A DNA stretch of 64,000 bases from Paenibacillus sp. PastM-3 (GCF_029893965.1 NZ_JARXXP010000017.1:1-64000), one strand, 5' to 3'; shown: positions 9,148 through 18,417, counted from the stretch's first letter. Notes: generated by a model not told the origin, from the letters alone. Program-made: numbers and translations.

Positions 9148-9887
9148 GTCAATTCGTCGAAGCAATCAAACAACGACCCCTCCGGCAGATCGGCAATATC
9201 GCGGATTTCCTCCAGCGTGCCTGTTGCTGCTATTTCGCCGCCGGAGATCAGCACGAAGCTGTCACAGATTTTCTCCGCCGTGTCGAGGACATGGGTTGAC
9301 ATGAGCACGCCTGCCCCGCGCTTCCGCTCAGCTTCCAGCAGGCGCAGGAAATCCTTGGTCGCACGTGGGTCCAGCCCGATAAACGGCTCATCCACGATGT
9401 ATACGTCAGGTTGAACGAGAAAGCCTAGCATCAGCATCATTTTCTGCTTCATGCCCTTGGAGAAGCCTGCCGGGAGATCATCGCGCACATGGCTCATCCC
9501 GAACTGCACCAGCAGCTTCTCTGCTGCCGGCTCAAACTGGTCATACGGCAGGCCGTATGCGGCAGCGGCCAGATCCAGATGCTCCCAGAGTGTCAGATCC
9601 TCATAAAATACCGGCTGTTCCGGCACATAAGCATACGATTTATTCGCTCCGCCAATCGTCACTTTAGCTTTGGCATGCTTGAGCAGGCCGAGCAGCGTCT
9701 TGATCGTCGTACTTTTGCCGGCGCCATTCGGGCCGATCAGACCCAGCAGTTCTCCGCGCCGGACCTGAAAGGAGATGTCGGAAATCCGTTTGTCCCCCGC
9801 CTCATAGCCGGCCTCTTCAATATCGACATCCAGAACAATTTCCCGCTCTTCCCCCAACTCTTCTGTCTCTTCCATTCCGCTTTCCAT
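9144..9887 (-). CDS. ecsA: ABC transporter ATP-binding protein EcsA
   Basis: The nucleotide-binding subunit partnering EcsB. Walker A is GPNGAGKS (52-59), the Q-loop is at Gln91, the ABC signature is the variant FSKGMKQK (142-149), Walker B is VYIVDEP (162-168), the D-loop GLDP and the H-loop His199. The acidic N-terminus and acidic C-terminal tail (EGSLFDCFDE) match EcsA. Two ATG codons, at 9887 and 9875, compete. GGAG touches the first and is 12 bases from the second, so the start is uncertain by four codons. Shared operon with ecsB. Confidence 0.9.
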   Translation of the reverse strand: MESGMEETEELGEEREIVLDVDIEEAGYEAGDKRISDISFQVRRGELLGLIGPNGAGKSTTIKTLLGLLKHAKAKVTIGGANKSYAYVPEQPVFYEDLTLWEHLDLAAAAYGLPYDQFEPAAEKLLVQFGMSHVRDDLPAGFSKGMKQKMMLMLGFLVQPDVYIVDEPFIGLDPRATKDFLRLLEAERKRGAGVLMSTHVLDTAEKICDSFVLISGGEIAATGTLEEIRDIADLPEGSLFDCFDELT

Positions 9888-9947
9888 CTCCTAATGTTGA
9901 ATACACTTTGTCCCGGCTGTTAACCGGGCTTTTTACCATTATACGGA

Positions 9948-11261
9948 CTATGGCTGAGAGACTTCAAACATTACTTGCGGCTCCGTTCCGGCCGTCCTGT
10001 CCCTGGCCTCGATCCGCCCGCTCAGCAGCAGCATGGCAAGGCCCAGGAGGGCTGACAGTACACCGGACAAGATAAAGGCGGGAACTGCTCCGGATGCTGT
10101 CACAAGCGCACCGCCTGCTACAGGTCCGAGAATGGCTGCAGCGCTGGTCAGGCTGTTCACCGTACCGAATACCCGCCCTGTGTAGGCTTCAGGTGTCTGC
10201 CGCTGCAGCATCGCATAGAATGGGATAAACACAAGCCCGGCCCCTGCTCCCGCCGCCGCAAATGAGCCGAACAGTATAATATTCATCCATACTCCTGCCT
10301 CCCCGTGGGCTGTTACCAGTGCAGCGGCGGCAAATACAGAACCCATAAGGATGGCCCCGGCACTCATAAAGATCAGCGGACGCCTGCCGGTACGGCTTGC
10401 GGCAAGTGCTGGCAGCAATGTACCGAGACCGCTGGCCGCCAGGCACCAGCCCAGCATGTCGCCGCTGATGCCGGGAATGTCCCGGAACAGCGTTATCGTC
10501 TGGGAATCGGCCATCTGCAGCACCAGCAGTACTGTTACCAGCATGACAAGCCCGCCCAGTGCAGCAGGCATTCTGGTAATCAGCCGGAGTCCTGCACCTG
10601 CTTCGCTGAGAAAGGATGCGCGGCCCGGAAATTTCTGGGCGACTTCTGCCCCGCGGGCTGTCTTGTATTTCCCTGCCCGCGGCACTGCCAGCAGAATGGC
10701 GGCAGAGAGCAGATAGGTGGCCGAATCCAGCAGATAGCAGGCAGAAATTCCGAATGCCGCGACGAGAAAACCACCGAATGCCGGACCAATAATTTTGGTG
10801 ATCTGCTCAATGGATGAGCTTAGAGCAACCGCCCGGTCCATCTGGGCAGAGGGGACAAGCTCCTTGAGCTTGCCGCTTTTCGCCGGAGAAAACAGGACAT
10901 CCATCATGCCTTTGGCTATGAGCAGCAGATAAACCTGCCATAAGGAGCCGGCAAATACTAGACAGGCCACAATTCCCGCACGGACCAGGTCCGAGCCGAT
11001 CATGATAACCTTGCGGTCAAAGGTATCGCTCAGATACCCGCCCAGTGCTCCCCCGAGTAGCATCGGTACAGCCATACACAAAGAAATTGCCGTAATCTCC
11101 CAAGGACTGGCCTGCCACTTCAGCCCGACCATGGTCAGCAGGGCAAGAAAATGCAGCCAGTCCCCTATATTGGAAATTAGCTGTGCAGCAATCAGCAGCA
11201 TAAACGGCCGGTTGGCGGTCAGCTTTTCATCCGGCAAACCGGTGTTGTTTAGTTCCTTCAT
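9948..11261 (-). CDS. MFS transporter, EntS/MFS_3-like
   Basis: A 437-residue, 12-helix major-facilitator protein. The loop GGYLSDTFDRKVIM is the motif A between helices 2 and 3, and FSPAKSGKLKELVP is typical of the MFS_3 (enterobactin-exporter-like) group. Substrate unknown; efflux is likely. The ATG follows GGGAGGACAAATA. It is divergently arranged with the MarR-family gene at 11620, a common pairing in which the regulator controls the exporter. Confidence 0.85.
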   Translation of the reverse strand: MKELNNTGLPDEKLTANRPFMLLIAAQLISNIGDWLHFLALLTMVGLKWQASPWEITAISLCMAVPMLLGGALGGYLSDTFDRKVIMIGSDLVRAGIVACLVFAGSLWQVYLLLIAKGMMDVLFSPAKSGKLKELVPSAQMDRAVALSSSIEQITKIIGPAFGGFLVAAFGISACYLLDSATYLLSAAILLAVPRAGKYKTARGAEVAQKFPGRASFLSEAGAGLRLITRMPAALGGLVMLVTVLLVLQMADSQTITLFRDIPGISGDMLGWCLAASGLGTLLPALAASRTGRRPLIFMSAGAILMGSVFAAAALVTAHGEAGVWMNIILFGSFAAAGAGAGLVFIPFYAMLQRQTPEAYTGRVFGTVNSLTSAAAILGPVAGGALVTASGAVPAFILSGVLSALLGLAMLLLSGRIEARDRTAGTEPQVMFEVSQP

Positions 11262-11619
11262 TATTTGTCCTCCCGCAGTTATCTATTTGAATTAATCGTA
11301 CGGGAATCAGGTGCGTCCCTCATCAATCCCCGGCTGTAAATATCGGTGGTTCCCGGGGCGGAAACCCCTCCCCTGCCTGGGGCGGATCGCAAATTTGACA
11401 CTCTTTTGCCCAAAACAGAGTCACCGTCAAAAAATTGTTTGATTTTTAATAATTAAAAGTGTGCTCATTGTGACAAATCACATGTTCTTGAAGCCATTGT
11501 TTGCCGTATTGTAAGGATATCTCAAATTCAACTGCACATTTAAGGTGCAGCCGTGTCCATGATTCCTAACGTACGGGGCGACCTGTACGACTAACGATAA
11601 CGATAGAGGGTGGAGAAGC
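11262..11619. other. Divergent intergenic region with palindromes
   Basis: This 358-bp gap between the MFS gene (minus) and the marR gene (plus) holds no gene. I see a 14-bp palindrome TGTGACAAATCACA at 11469-11482 and a smaller one, CTGCACATTTAAGGTGCAG, near 11532. These are candidate regulator sites. No promoter fits well enough to call. Confidence 0.5.
11469..11482. promoter_or_regulatory. Candidate operator palindrome
   Basis: TGTGA-CAAA-TCACA is a perfect 5-bp inverted repeat with a 4-bp spacer. It resembles CRP/FNR boxes except that the spacer is 4 rather than 6. It sits midway between the divergent exporter and marR genes. Confidence 0.35.
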
Positions 11620-12087
11620 ATGATACAGTCCTATGAACGCGATACTCAGTTAACACTTCATTTGTACCGGGTTTTTGCCAAGTCTTTCAAGAGTATTAAC
11701 GAGCATGCCGTTACCGGAAGCAAGATTGAAGGATTTAATCCTACAGCCTTTGCTGTCATGGAGGTCCTGTACTACAAAGGTCCTCAGCCGATTCAGCAGA
11801 TCGGAGCCAAGCTGCTGCTGCAGAGCGGCAACGTCACTTACGTCATTGATAAGCTTGAAGAACGCGGCTATCTTCAGCGCAAGCCTTGTGCCAATGACCG
11901 CCGTGTGATCTTTGCTGAATTGACAGCCGAAGGCGAACAGCTGATGAGCGAAATGTATCCGAAATATTCGGAACGCCTACACCTGGCTTTCAGCGGATTG
12001 AACGATGAAGAGAAGGAGCAGATGATCGTCCTGCTCAAGAAGATGGGCCTGCAGGCCGAGAAGCTCTCGCCACTACCCCGCAAATAA
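11620..12087 (+). CDS. MarR-family transcriptional regulator
   Basis: A 155-residue winged-helix protein of the MarR type. The recognition helix region lies in LLLQSGNVTYVIDKLEERGYLQRK and the wing follows in PCANDRRVIFAELTAEGEQL, a canonical DxR wing motif. Long terminal helices form the dimer interface. MarR proteins are usually repressors released by small ligands or oxidation. Its likely targets are itself and the divergent exporter at 9948. GGTGGAG precedes the ATG, and a strong terminator follows. Confidence 0.92.
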   Translation: MIQSYERDTQLTLHLYRVFAKSFKSINEHAVTGSKIEGFNPTAFAVMEVLYYKGPQPIQQIGAKLLLQSGNVTYVIDKLEERGYLQRKPCANDRRVIFAELTAEGEQLMSEMYPKYSERLHLAFSGLNDEEKEQMIVLLKKMGLQAEKLSPLPRK

Positions 12088-12168
12088 TACAGGCAAAACA
12101 AAGATAGTGAATTGATTCACGATCTCTGTCTGCACTTTAACTGCCTCTCACAGAACCATCAATACACA

Positions 12169-12214
12169 GAAACGGCTGCAGCGTCCTGATGGACAGTGCA
12201 GCCGTTTCGTTTTT
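12169..12214 (+). terminator. Intrinsic terminator after marR
   Basis: GAAACGGCTGCA (12169-12180) pairs perfectly with TGCAGCCGTTTC (12197-12208), followed by GTTTTT. Confidence 0.92.
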
Positions 12215-12310
12215 AATGGAAATAGACAAAGGGCCGTGAGTACAGAGAAGGAAGGTGTAGGCTTCCGCCACTTTCATCTACGGATTTCCTGATTGCACAT
12301 AAGCTCAATT

Positions 12311-12340
12311 AATTTAGGTGGATTTTCGCCACTTAATTCC
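12311..12340 (+). repeat. Dispersed repeat family A, copy 1
   Basis: One copy of an imperfect ~30-bp element with approximate consensus TTAGTTGGAAAAnnGyCAC followed by TTAnTTC. Here the core reads TTTAGGTGGATTTTCGCCAC and continues TTAATTCC. Family A occurs three times here and four times at 42.9-43.1 kb. Confidence 0.7.
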
Positions 12341-12360
12341 CTCGTTTATCAGCATTTACG

Positions 12361-12390
12361 ATAACTAATTGGAAAAACGTCACTTATATC
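12361..12390 (+). repeat. Dispersed repeat family A, copy 2
   Basis: Core ACTAATTGGAAAAACGTCAC followed by TTATATC; same orientation as copy 1 and about 50 bp downstream of it. Confidence 0.7.
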
Positions 12391-12420
12391 GGGGCAACTC
12401 ACCCTTTTGAGGCGAATTTA

Positions 12421-12454
12421 GAGAAATTAAGTAGGGTTTTTCCACCTATTTCTC
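12421..12454 (-). repeat. Dispersed repeat family A, copy 3 (inverted)
   Basis: Inverted relative to copies 1 and 2: GAGAAATTAAGTAGGG then TTTTTCCACCTATTTCTC. Its outer ends GAGAAAT / ATTTCTC are themselves complementary, and the whole could pair with copies 1 or 2 in RNA. The rest of the 12215-12517 gap holds nothing I recognise. Confidence 0.7.
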
Positions 12455-12517
12455 TACAACTTACCCATACTTGAAAAATAGATGTAGAAAATCCATTTAG
12501 TTTGTATAGCATTAATA

Positions 12518-14029
12518 TTACGCTTCCTTCAGCTTCGTCTTCTCCTCATTCAGCGAAGGTACTCCCTGGCGCAGCCCTGAGGAAATAACCAGTGACAGAA
12601 CAGCCAGTACAGCCATCATTATGAACAGGGAATGCAGGCCGCCTTCCAGCGCTCCACGCAGGCTGTTCCAGGTATCGCCGGTCAGTGTGCTGCCGCCATG
12701 CGGGTTCAGCAGGCTGTTAATATCCGCTCCGCTAACCGCCGCACCGGGCTGGTCTGCAAGCAGCCTGTCGATGCTCAGATTCAGCCAGGACCCGAATACC
12801 GCCACCCCGACCGTCTGGCCGAGTGATCGGGTGAAGGTATTAAGCGCCGTCGAAGCGCCCCGCTGGTCATGCCCGACGGATGACTGGGCGATAATCGTGA
12901 ATACGGTAGACGCATAACCGAAGCCTACACCGCAGAACATCATCAGAATCAGAAGCAGCAGCTGCGAGGAGTCTGCAGTCATAAATGTAAGTCCTACTGC
13001 CCCTGCGGCGATCAGGGAGAGTCCCAGCATGCCTGTATAGCGGGAGCCGGCGCGCAGAATCATCCGGCCTCCGGCTATGGAGCCCAGCGTCCAGCCCACA
13101 GACATCGGAGCCAGCAGCAGACCGGAAAGAGCTGCACTTTCGCCGAATACACCCTGCACCCACAGCGGCACATAAGTGGACAGTCCAATAATCAAGGTGC
13201 TGACCAGGAGGTTGGCTCCGGTCGACACCGCAATATTACGGATGGAGAACAACGACAACGGAAGCATCGGCTCCGGCGCCCGCCGCTCCACGAACAGGAA
13301 TATAACCAGCAGAATAACCGCCGTCCCCAGCAGGCCAAGCAGCAGCGGTGAAGTCCAGGCCAGATTCTGCCCGCCGGCGGTAAGGCCGAACAGCAGCGCA
13401 CTTACCCCTGCGGCGAACAGCAGAACTCCGGCTATATCAATCTTCTTCGCTGCGCGTTTTACCTTTTCTTCCTTCAGGTAACGGGCAATAAACAGGATCG
13501 ACAGCAGGCCAAAGGGCAGGTTAAACACAAATACCCAGCGCCAGCTCAGGTAATCCACCACATAGCCGCCGAGCAGCGGACCCACAAGTGAGGAAATTCC
13601 CCAGACTGAGCTCAGCAGCCCTTGCGTCTTGGCCCGCTCCTTAATGCTGTAAATATCGCCGATAATCGTAAAGGTCATCGGAATAAGCGCACCTGCCCCG
13701 ATGCCCTGAATGGCCCGGAACAGAATCAGCTGCCCCATGCTCTGCGAAATGCCGCACAGCAGGGAGCCGAGCAGAAAGACAACCGCTCCCCCCATAAATA
13801 CCGGCTTGCGGCCAATCAGGTCACTCAGCTTGCCGAAGATCGGCGTTGTCACCGCCATGGTCAGCAGGTAGGCGGTAAAGATCCAGCTCAGCCATTGGAT
13901 GCCCTGAAAATCGCCGACGATTGCCGGCCCGGCCGGCCCCGTAACTGTTCCTTCAATGGCTGCCAAAAAGGTGGCCAGCAGAACCCCGGTTAAGATAAGC
14001 TTGCGCTCTGTTGCTCCTGGTGTACTCAA
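12518..14029 (-). CDS. DHA2-family (EmrB/QacA) drug:H+ antiporter
   Basis: A 503-residue MFS protein with 14 predicted helices. Motif A is GKLSDLIGRKPVF, motif B is RAIQGIGAGALIP and motif C is GPLLGGYVVDYLSWRWVF, diagnostic of the DHA2 multidrug exporters. Asp residues in helix 1 are replaced here by Glu (LAAIEGTVTGPA), as in many EmrB-like members. The start is TTG, 18 bases upstream of which lies GAGAGG. The acetyltransferase gene directly upstream may be co-transcribed, with only 37 bp between them. Confidence 0.9.
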   Translation of the reverse strand: MSTPGATERKLILTGVLLATFLAAIEGTVTGPAGPAIVGDFQGIQWLSWIFTAYLLTMAVTTPIFGKLSDLIGRKPVFMGGAVVFLLGSLLCGISQSMGQLILFRAIQGIGAGALIPMTFTIIGDIYSIKERAKTQGLLSSVWGISSLVGPLLGGYVVDYLSWRWVFVFNLPFGLLSILFIARYLKEEKVKRAAKKIDIAGVLLFAAGVSALLFGLTAGGQNLAWTSPLLLGLLGTAVILLVIFLFVERRAPEPMLPLSLFSIRNIAVSTGANLLVSTLIIGLSTYVPLWVQGVFGESAALSGLLLAPMSVGWTLGSIAGGRMILRAGSRYTGMLGLSLIAAGAVGLTFMTADSSQLLLLILMMFCGVGFGYASTVFTIIAQSSVGHDQRGASTALNTFTRSLGQTVGVAVFGSWLNLSIDRLLADQPGAAVSGADINSLLNPHGGSTLTGDTWNSLRGALEGGLHSLFIMMAVLAVLSLVISSGLRQGVPSLNEEKTKLKEA

Positions 14030-14066
14030 TGAAATCCCGATCCTCTCCGTGTTATATCAGGCAGCT

Positions 14067-14633
14067 TCAAGAGCTGCTTTTCTGTCTGTCACTGCGCAGC
14101 AGCGCAAGTAGCGCAGCGTCCTGAAAGCCGGCACCGGTATGCCGGTATTGACGCAGCAGCCCTTCCTGTGAAAAGCCCATCGCCCGGAACAATCCCATCG
14201 CCCGGGTATTGCCGGGATGGCATAAAGCTTCGATCCGGTTCAGCCCCATTGTGCCGAAGCCGAAATCCAGCATAAGCCCCAGCGCCTCCCTCATGTATCC
14301 TTGCCCCCAATAAACAGGTGACAGCTCACAGCCGATCTCACCCCGGTATGCTCCAGCCAGCTGCCACTGGTTATAGCCGCAGCTGCCGATAATCTTCCCG
14401 TCCGGCAGGGCAATACTCCAGCGCAGGCTCTCTTCCTCCAGCGACATTTGCAGCAGCAGCTCAATCAGCTGCCCAGCATCATGGGCTGATTCCAGCGGCG
14501 GGGCATTCAGCCAGGGACCGACAGCCGGATGGGTCCATATCTCATATAGCGCAGGTGCATGAGAAACAGCTATTGCCTTCAGCTCTATTCTTGCTCCGTG
14601 CAGCTCCGGGGTTACCCCGCCGCATATGTACAC
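14067..14633 (-). CDS. GNAT N-acetyltransferase (RimJ/RimL-like)
   Basis: A 188-residue acetyl-CoA-dependent transferase. The family core is visible: strand ELSPVYWGQGYMREALGLML with the acetyl-CoA loop, then GLNRIEALCHPGNTRAMGLFRAMGF, which is typical of RimJ/RimL-type enzymes acting on protein N-termini or small amines. Substrate unknown. The GTG start at 14633 is preceded by AAAGGGG with nine bases between. It lies immediately upstream of the DHA2 exporter on the same strand, so they may form a small resistance-like operon. Confidence 0.85.
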   Translation of the reverse strand: MYICGGVTPELHGARIELKAIAVSHAPALYEIWTHPAVGPWLNAPPLESAHDAGQLIELLLQMSLEEESLRWSIALPDGKIIGSCGYNQWQLAGAYRGEIGCELSPVYWGQGYMREALGLMLDFGFGTMGLNRIEALCHPGNTRAMGLFRAMGFSQEGLLRQYRHTGAGFQDAALLALLRSDRQKSSS

Positions 14634-14853
14634 CTTATCCGTCCCCTTTCCAATTCATTAAGTATACACCATATGTAAGAATTTCCTGAAGGAAATAGCA
14701 AATCTGCCGGCCTGATCATTCCAGAGCGCCTGCACATGACAAAAAGCGCCGCACCGGGCGGAAGGCCGCCCTGATACTGACGCAGTTCATTGCTTGATTA
14801 AAAGCTGCAGCCTGTCGCATAAACACCGCGGCTGTGCTCGCCTGAAGCCGGAA

Positions 14854-15156
14854 TCAGCCCGAAGCCTTTGCCGCTGCCTGAGCCGGAGTAAGCACCTCAG
14901 AGCATAACACCCGCAGCTTCTCCTGAATATGTTTGAACTCCTCTATTCCAGTACCGGTTAAACTGAACGCATCGCCATGGGCAGTCAGGAAATTCTCCTG
15001 GGTGAGCCGTTCCAGCTCCTGCTTCACTTCTCGTTCCGCAACCCGGTATCCCAGGTTTTCAAGCTCAGGCAGCATATCCGACAATGTTAAATCCCTCTCA
15101 TGTGCAATATAAAGCATATGGATTCCTATGAACAAATTCTGTACATCGGCGCGCAT
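14854..15156 (-). CDS. Small protein of unknown function
   Basis: A 100-residue protein I do not recognise. It has a strong ribosome site (GGAAGGAGTGGAAT before the ATG) and good amino-acid composition, so it is likely real. Its predicted pattern, helices around LSDMLPELENLGYRVAEREVKQELERLTQENFLTAHGDAFSLTGTG, resembles a winged-helix fold. That would make it a possible regulator, but no DNA-binding family is evident. A weak GGGCGG / CCGCCC hairpin near 14757-14772 lies downstream. Confidence 0.7.
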   Translation of the reverse strand: MRADVQNLFIGIHMLYIAHERDLTLSDMLPELENLGYRVAEREVKQELERLTQENFLTAHGDAFSLTGTGIEEFKHIQEKLRVLCSEVLTPAQAAAKASG

Positions 15157-15280
15157 ATTCCACTCCTTCCGGCCAAGAGCCTATGATATATTAAGCATTA
15201 CCCTGGCAAGCGGAAGCGGAAACACCGTTATGACTCCAGTTAAGGTTCCTATTGTGATTTATGCAAATTTACGGTAATGC

Positions 15281-15310
15281 TTGACGAGCCGAGTCCGGCT
15301 GTACTATGTT
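15281..15310 (+). promoter_or_regulatory. Sigma-A-type promoter of the fRMsr gene
   Basis: TTGACG (15281-15286), an 18-bp spacer, then TATGTT (15305-15310), about 55 bp upstream of the start codon. Confidence 0.6.
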
Positions 15311-15364
15311 GTTAATTACAGTTATATTTCATTACTGATTTAAGGTACAGGAAGGTGATGCTTC

Positions 15365-15844
15365 ATGTTTCAGGCAATGCCCTATGACGGGACACGCAGC
15401 GAACGGTTCGAGTCCGTGCTTTCACAGCTTGCTGCATTGATCGACGGCGAACCGAGTGCAATCGCCAATCTGGCTAATGCCTCGGCGCTGCTCAAATTCT
15501 CTATGCCGGATACCAACTGGACCGGATTTTATCTATTCGACGGCAAAGAGCTTGTTCTCGGGCCGTTCCAGGGTCTGCCCGCATGCATCCGTATTCCGCT
15601 GGGCCGCGGGGTCTGCGGGACCTCCGCTGCAGAGCGCCGGACGCTTGTGGTGGATGATGTCCATGCCTTCCCCGGACATATCGCCTGCGATGCCGCATCG
15701 AACAGCGAGATCGTGGTTCCGCTCATCAAGGGCGACCAGCTCCTTGGCGTACTCGATATTGACAGCCCGCTCAAGCACCGCTTCGATGACGAAGAACGGC
15801 GTTTTCTGGAGCGATTCGCAGCCATGATTGCTGCCGTGCTGTAG
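15365..15844 (+). CDS. msrC: Free methionine-R-sulfoxide reductase (GAF domain)
   Basis: Reduces free L-methionine-(R)-sulfoxide to methionine, in antioxidant defence. The 159-residue protein is a single GAF domain with the three conserved catalytic-site cysteines of the family: Cys74 in GLPACIRIP, Cys84 in GRGVCGTSA and Cys108 in HIACDAAS. The NSEIVVPLIK and GVLDIDSP segments are also diagnostic (YtsP/YebR type). GGAAGGTGATG precedes the ATG at 15365. Terminates at a shared hairpin with the convergent glgP. Confidence 0.93.
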   Translation: MFQAMPYDGTRSERFESVLSQLAALIDGEPSAIANLANASALLKFSMPDTNWTGFYLFDGKELVLGPFQGLPACIRIPLGRGVCGTSAAERRTLVVDDVHAFPGHIACDAASNSEIVVPLIKGDQLLGVLDIDSPLKHRFDDEERRFLERFAAMIAAVL

Positions 15845-15861
15845 ACACTCCGGCACACATA

Positions 15862-15908
15862 AGGCCGCCGCAGACCAGGAATTACCTGGATCTGCGGCGG
15901 CCTCTTTG
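15862..15908. terminator. Bidirectional terminator between fRMsr gene and glgP
   Basis: AGGCCGCCGCAGA (15862-15874) pairs with TCTGCGGCGGCCT (15891-15903), extended by an inner CCAGG/CCTGG, with CTTTG following. Confidence 0.85.
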
Positions 15909-15927
15909 CTGACAGCTCCGCTTATTT

Positions 15928-18357
15928 TTAACCGACCGGATTAATCTTCCAGATTTCCGCCGCATAGCGGCTGATGGTATTATCGCTGGAGAACTTGCCG
16001 GAGTGGCCGATGTTGACAATCGACTTCTTCAGCCATTCCCGCTGGTTGCGGTAAGCGAGATCGATTTTGACATGAGTCTCTACATAGCTTGCGAAATCTT
16101 TAAGGACGAAGAACTCATCATTATTATCAAGCAGCGACTGATACAACGTATCAAATTCCTGGGTATTACAGCAGATAGGTCCAGGCGTAACCAGCTGATC
16201 CAGCACTTCCTTCACACGCCCGTCGCCGTAATAGATGTCGCGGGAGCGGTATCCGCCGAACTGGTAATAATCCATAACCTGCTCCGCCCGCAGCCCGAAC
16301 AGGAACATGTTGTTGTCACCGACCATTTCATGCATCTCCACGTTCGCCCCGTCCATCGTTCCGATGGTCAGCGCTCCGTTCATCATAAACTTCATGTTCC
16401 CGGTACCTGAAGCTTCCTTACTGGCCGTAGAAATCTGCTCACTTACATCAGCAGCGGGGATAATCTTCTCCGCCAGGGAGACCGAATAATTCTCAAGGAA
16501 GAAAATACGGATCTTGCCCTTAATGTCGGGATCTTTGTTCACTACATCAGCTACCGTATTGATCAGCTTAATAATCCGTTTGGCCAGGTGATAGCTCGGC
16601 GCTGCCTTGGCCCCGAAAATGAAGGTGCGCGGCACCATATCCATGGACGGGTTATCTTTAAGCTGGTTATACAGGTGCATGATATGCAGAATATTCAGCA
16701 GCTGGCGCTTATAGGCATGCAGCCGCTTGACCTGCACGTCAAAGATCGAATCCGGGTCAACCTGAACCCCGTGCTTCTTCGTGATATACTCAGCCAGCCG
16801 CAGCTTATTGCGCCGTTTGATGGCCGCTACCTGCTCCTGGAAGGAGGCATCCTCACTATATTTAATCAGGCCGATCATCTCCTGCGGCTGATGAATCCAG
16901 CGTGTACCGATTGAATCATTGATCAGACGGGTCAGCTCAGGATTGGCGTGCATCAGCCAGCGGCGGTGTGTAATGCCATTCGTTTTGTTATTGAACCGGT
17001 GCGGATACATCTCATTGAACAAGCGCATTTCACGCTTCTGCAATATTTCAGTATGAAGTGCGGCTACCCCGTTAACACTGTGGCTGGCTACAATCGCAAG
17101 GTTCGCCATACGCACCTGATCATCATGGATAATTGCCATCTGGTTAATCCGGTTCTGATCGCCCGGATATTTGCTCATCAGCTCACCGCAGAACCGGGCA
17201 TTAATCTCCTCAATAATCAGGAAAATCCGCGGCAGCAGCTCCTTGACCATATTCATCGGCCATTTCTCAAGGGCTTCACTGAGAATGGTATGATTCGTAT
17301 ACGAGACCATCCGGGTTGTCATCTCCCAGGCCTTATCCCAGCCCAGGCCGTGCACATCCATCAGAATGCGCATCAGTTCGGGAATCAGCAGCGTCGGATG
17401 CGTATCATTGATATGCAGCGCTACTTTGTCCGGCAGTGCTTCAATCGGCGCACCGGTCTTGCTGAAGGTGCGCATAATACTCTGCACTCCCGCACTGCAC
17501 AGGAAGTACTGCTGCTTAAGCCGGAGCAGCTTGCCCTCATACTGCGAATCATCCGGGTACAGGAACTCCGAAATGGATTCCACAGAGCGTTTGTACTCCA
17601 GGAACTTGTGGTAATCCGAACCGGTTAGCGAGCCTGACATCCGGGAAGCCGGAGTAATCGATTCGGCACTCCAGTTGCGCAGCGTGTTGACATGCTTGCG
17701 GTCGGCGCCGATCACCGGCACATCGTAAGGCACTGCGCGAACCGCTTCATAATCCTTATGCTCAAAGACCAGCTTACCGTTCTCTTCCCGGGTCTCAACC
17801 CGGCCCCAGAAGCGGACCTCCACTTGTTTGTCCTCCCGGCGCACTTCCCATACATTATCGTTCTGCAGCCAGTAGTCCGGCAGTTCTACCTGATAGCCGT
17901 CAACAATCTTTTGCTCAAACAAACCGTATTTATAACGGATGCCGCAGCCATGGCCTGCATACTGCAGGGAAGCAAGTGAATCAAGGAAGCAGGCTGCCAG
18001 CCGGCCCAGACCGCCGTTGCCAAGTCCTGCATCCGCCTCTTCCTCCTCCACATCACGCAGATTGAAGCCCAGCTCTTCAAGGCCGTCCCGCACTACCTCC
18101 AGAACACCCATATTGAGCAGATTGTTGCCCAGCAGGCGGCCGATTAAAAATTCCATTGAGAAGTAATAGACCTGCTTCTGCTGGCTAACCTTGTATTTCT
18201 GATTGGTCTCTGCCCAATTCATCCCTGCATTCTCACGGATCATATTACCGAGAATCTTGTACACGTCACCATTCGATGCTTCTTCCAGCGGCTTGCCGAG
18301 TTTACTGATCAATGTCTCACGGAATACTTTCTTGAAGCTTTCTTTGTCGTTAAACAA
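15928..18357 (-). CDS. glgP: Glycogen phosphorylase GlgP
   Basis: Releases glucose-1-phosphate from the non-reducing ends of glycogen or maltodextrin. At 809 residues it is full length. Visible family features are GLGNGGLGRLAACFLDS (111-127), the active-site loop HINDTHP (315-321), the RLHAYKRQLLN segment and the pyridoxal-phosphate lysine Lys656 in EASGTGNMKF. The TTG start is preceded by GGAGGA with about 11 bases between. It is last in the glgC-glgD-glgP operon, separated from glgD by 106 bp containing a strong hairpin. Confidence 0.96.
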   Translation of the reverse strand: MFNDKESFKKVFRETLISKLGKPLEEASNGDVYKILGNMIRENAGMNWAETNQKYKVSQQKQVYYFSMEFLIGRLLGNNLLNMGVLEVVRDGLEELGFNLRDVEEEEADAGLGNGGLGRLAACFLDSLASLQYAGHGCGIRYKYGLFEQKIVDGYQVELPDYWLQNDNVWEVRREDKQVEVRFWGRVETREENGKLVFEHKDYEAVRAVPYDVPVIGADRKHVNTLRNWSAESITPASRMSGSLTGSDYHKFLEYKRSVESISEFLYPDDSQYEGKLLRLKQQYFLCSAGVQSIMRTFSKTGAPIEALPDKVALHINDTHPTLLIPELMRILMDVHGLGWDKAWEMTTRMVSYTNHTILSEALEKWPMNMVKELLPRIFLIIEEINARFCGELMSKYPGDQNRINQMAIIHDDQVRMANLAIVASHSVNGVAALHTEILQKREMRLFNEMYPHRFNNKTNGITHRRWLMHANPELTRLINDSIGTRWIHQPQEMIGLIKYSEDASFQEQVAAIKRRNKLRLAEYITKKHGVQVDPDSIFDVQVKRLHAYKRQLLNILHIMHLYNQLKDNPSMDMVPRTFIFGAKAAPSYHLAKRIIKLINTVADVVNKDPDIKGKIRIFFLENYSVSLAEKIIPAADVSEQISTASKEASGTGNMKFMMNGALTIGTMDGANVEMHEMVGDNNMFLFGLRAEQVMDYYQFGGYRSRDIYYGDGRVKEVLDQLVTPGPICCNTQEFDTLYQSLLDNNDEFFVLKDFASYVETHVKIDLAYRNQREWLKKSIVNIGHSGKFSSDNTISRYAAEIWKINPVG

Positions 18358-18417
18358 CAGCAGGTTCCTCCAGTCGGTTGTGTATTTGTATGAGATACAT
18401 GGCCTCTATGGAAAGTC

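Noticed and set aside
9912..9935. CCCGG/CCGGG hairpin with TTTTT on the plus strand as a terminator
   Set aside because: No plus-strand gene ends here, and on the minus strand, where the genes are, no T run follows.
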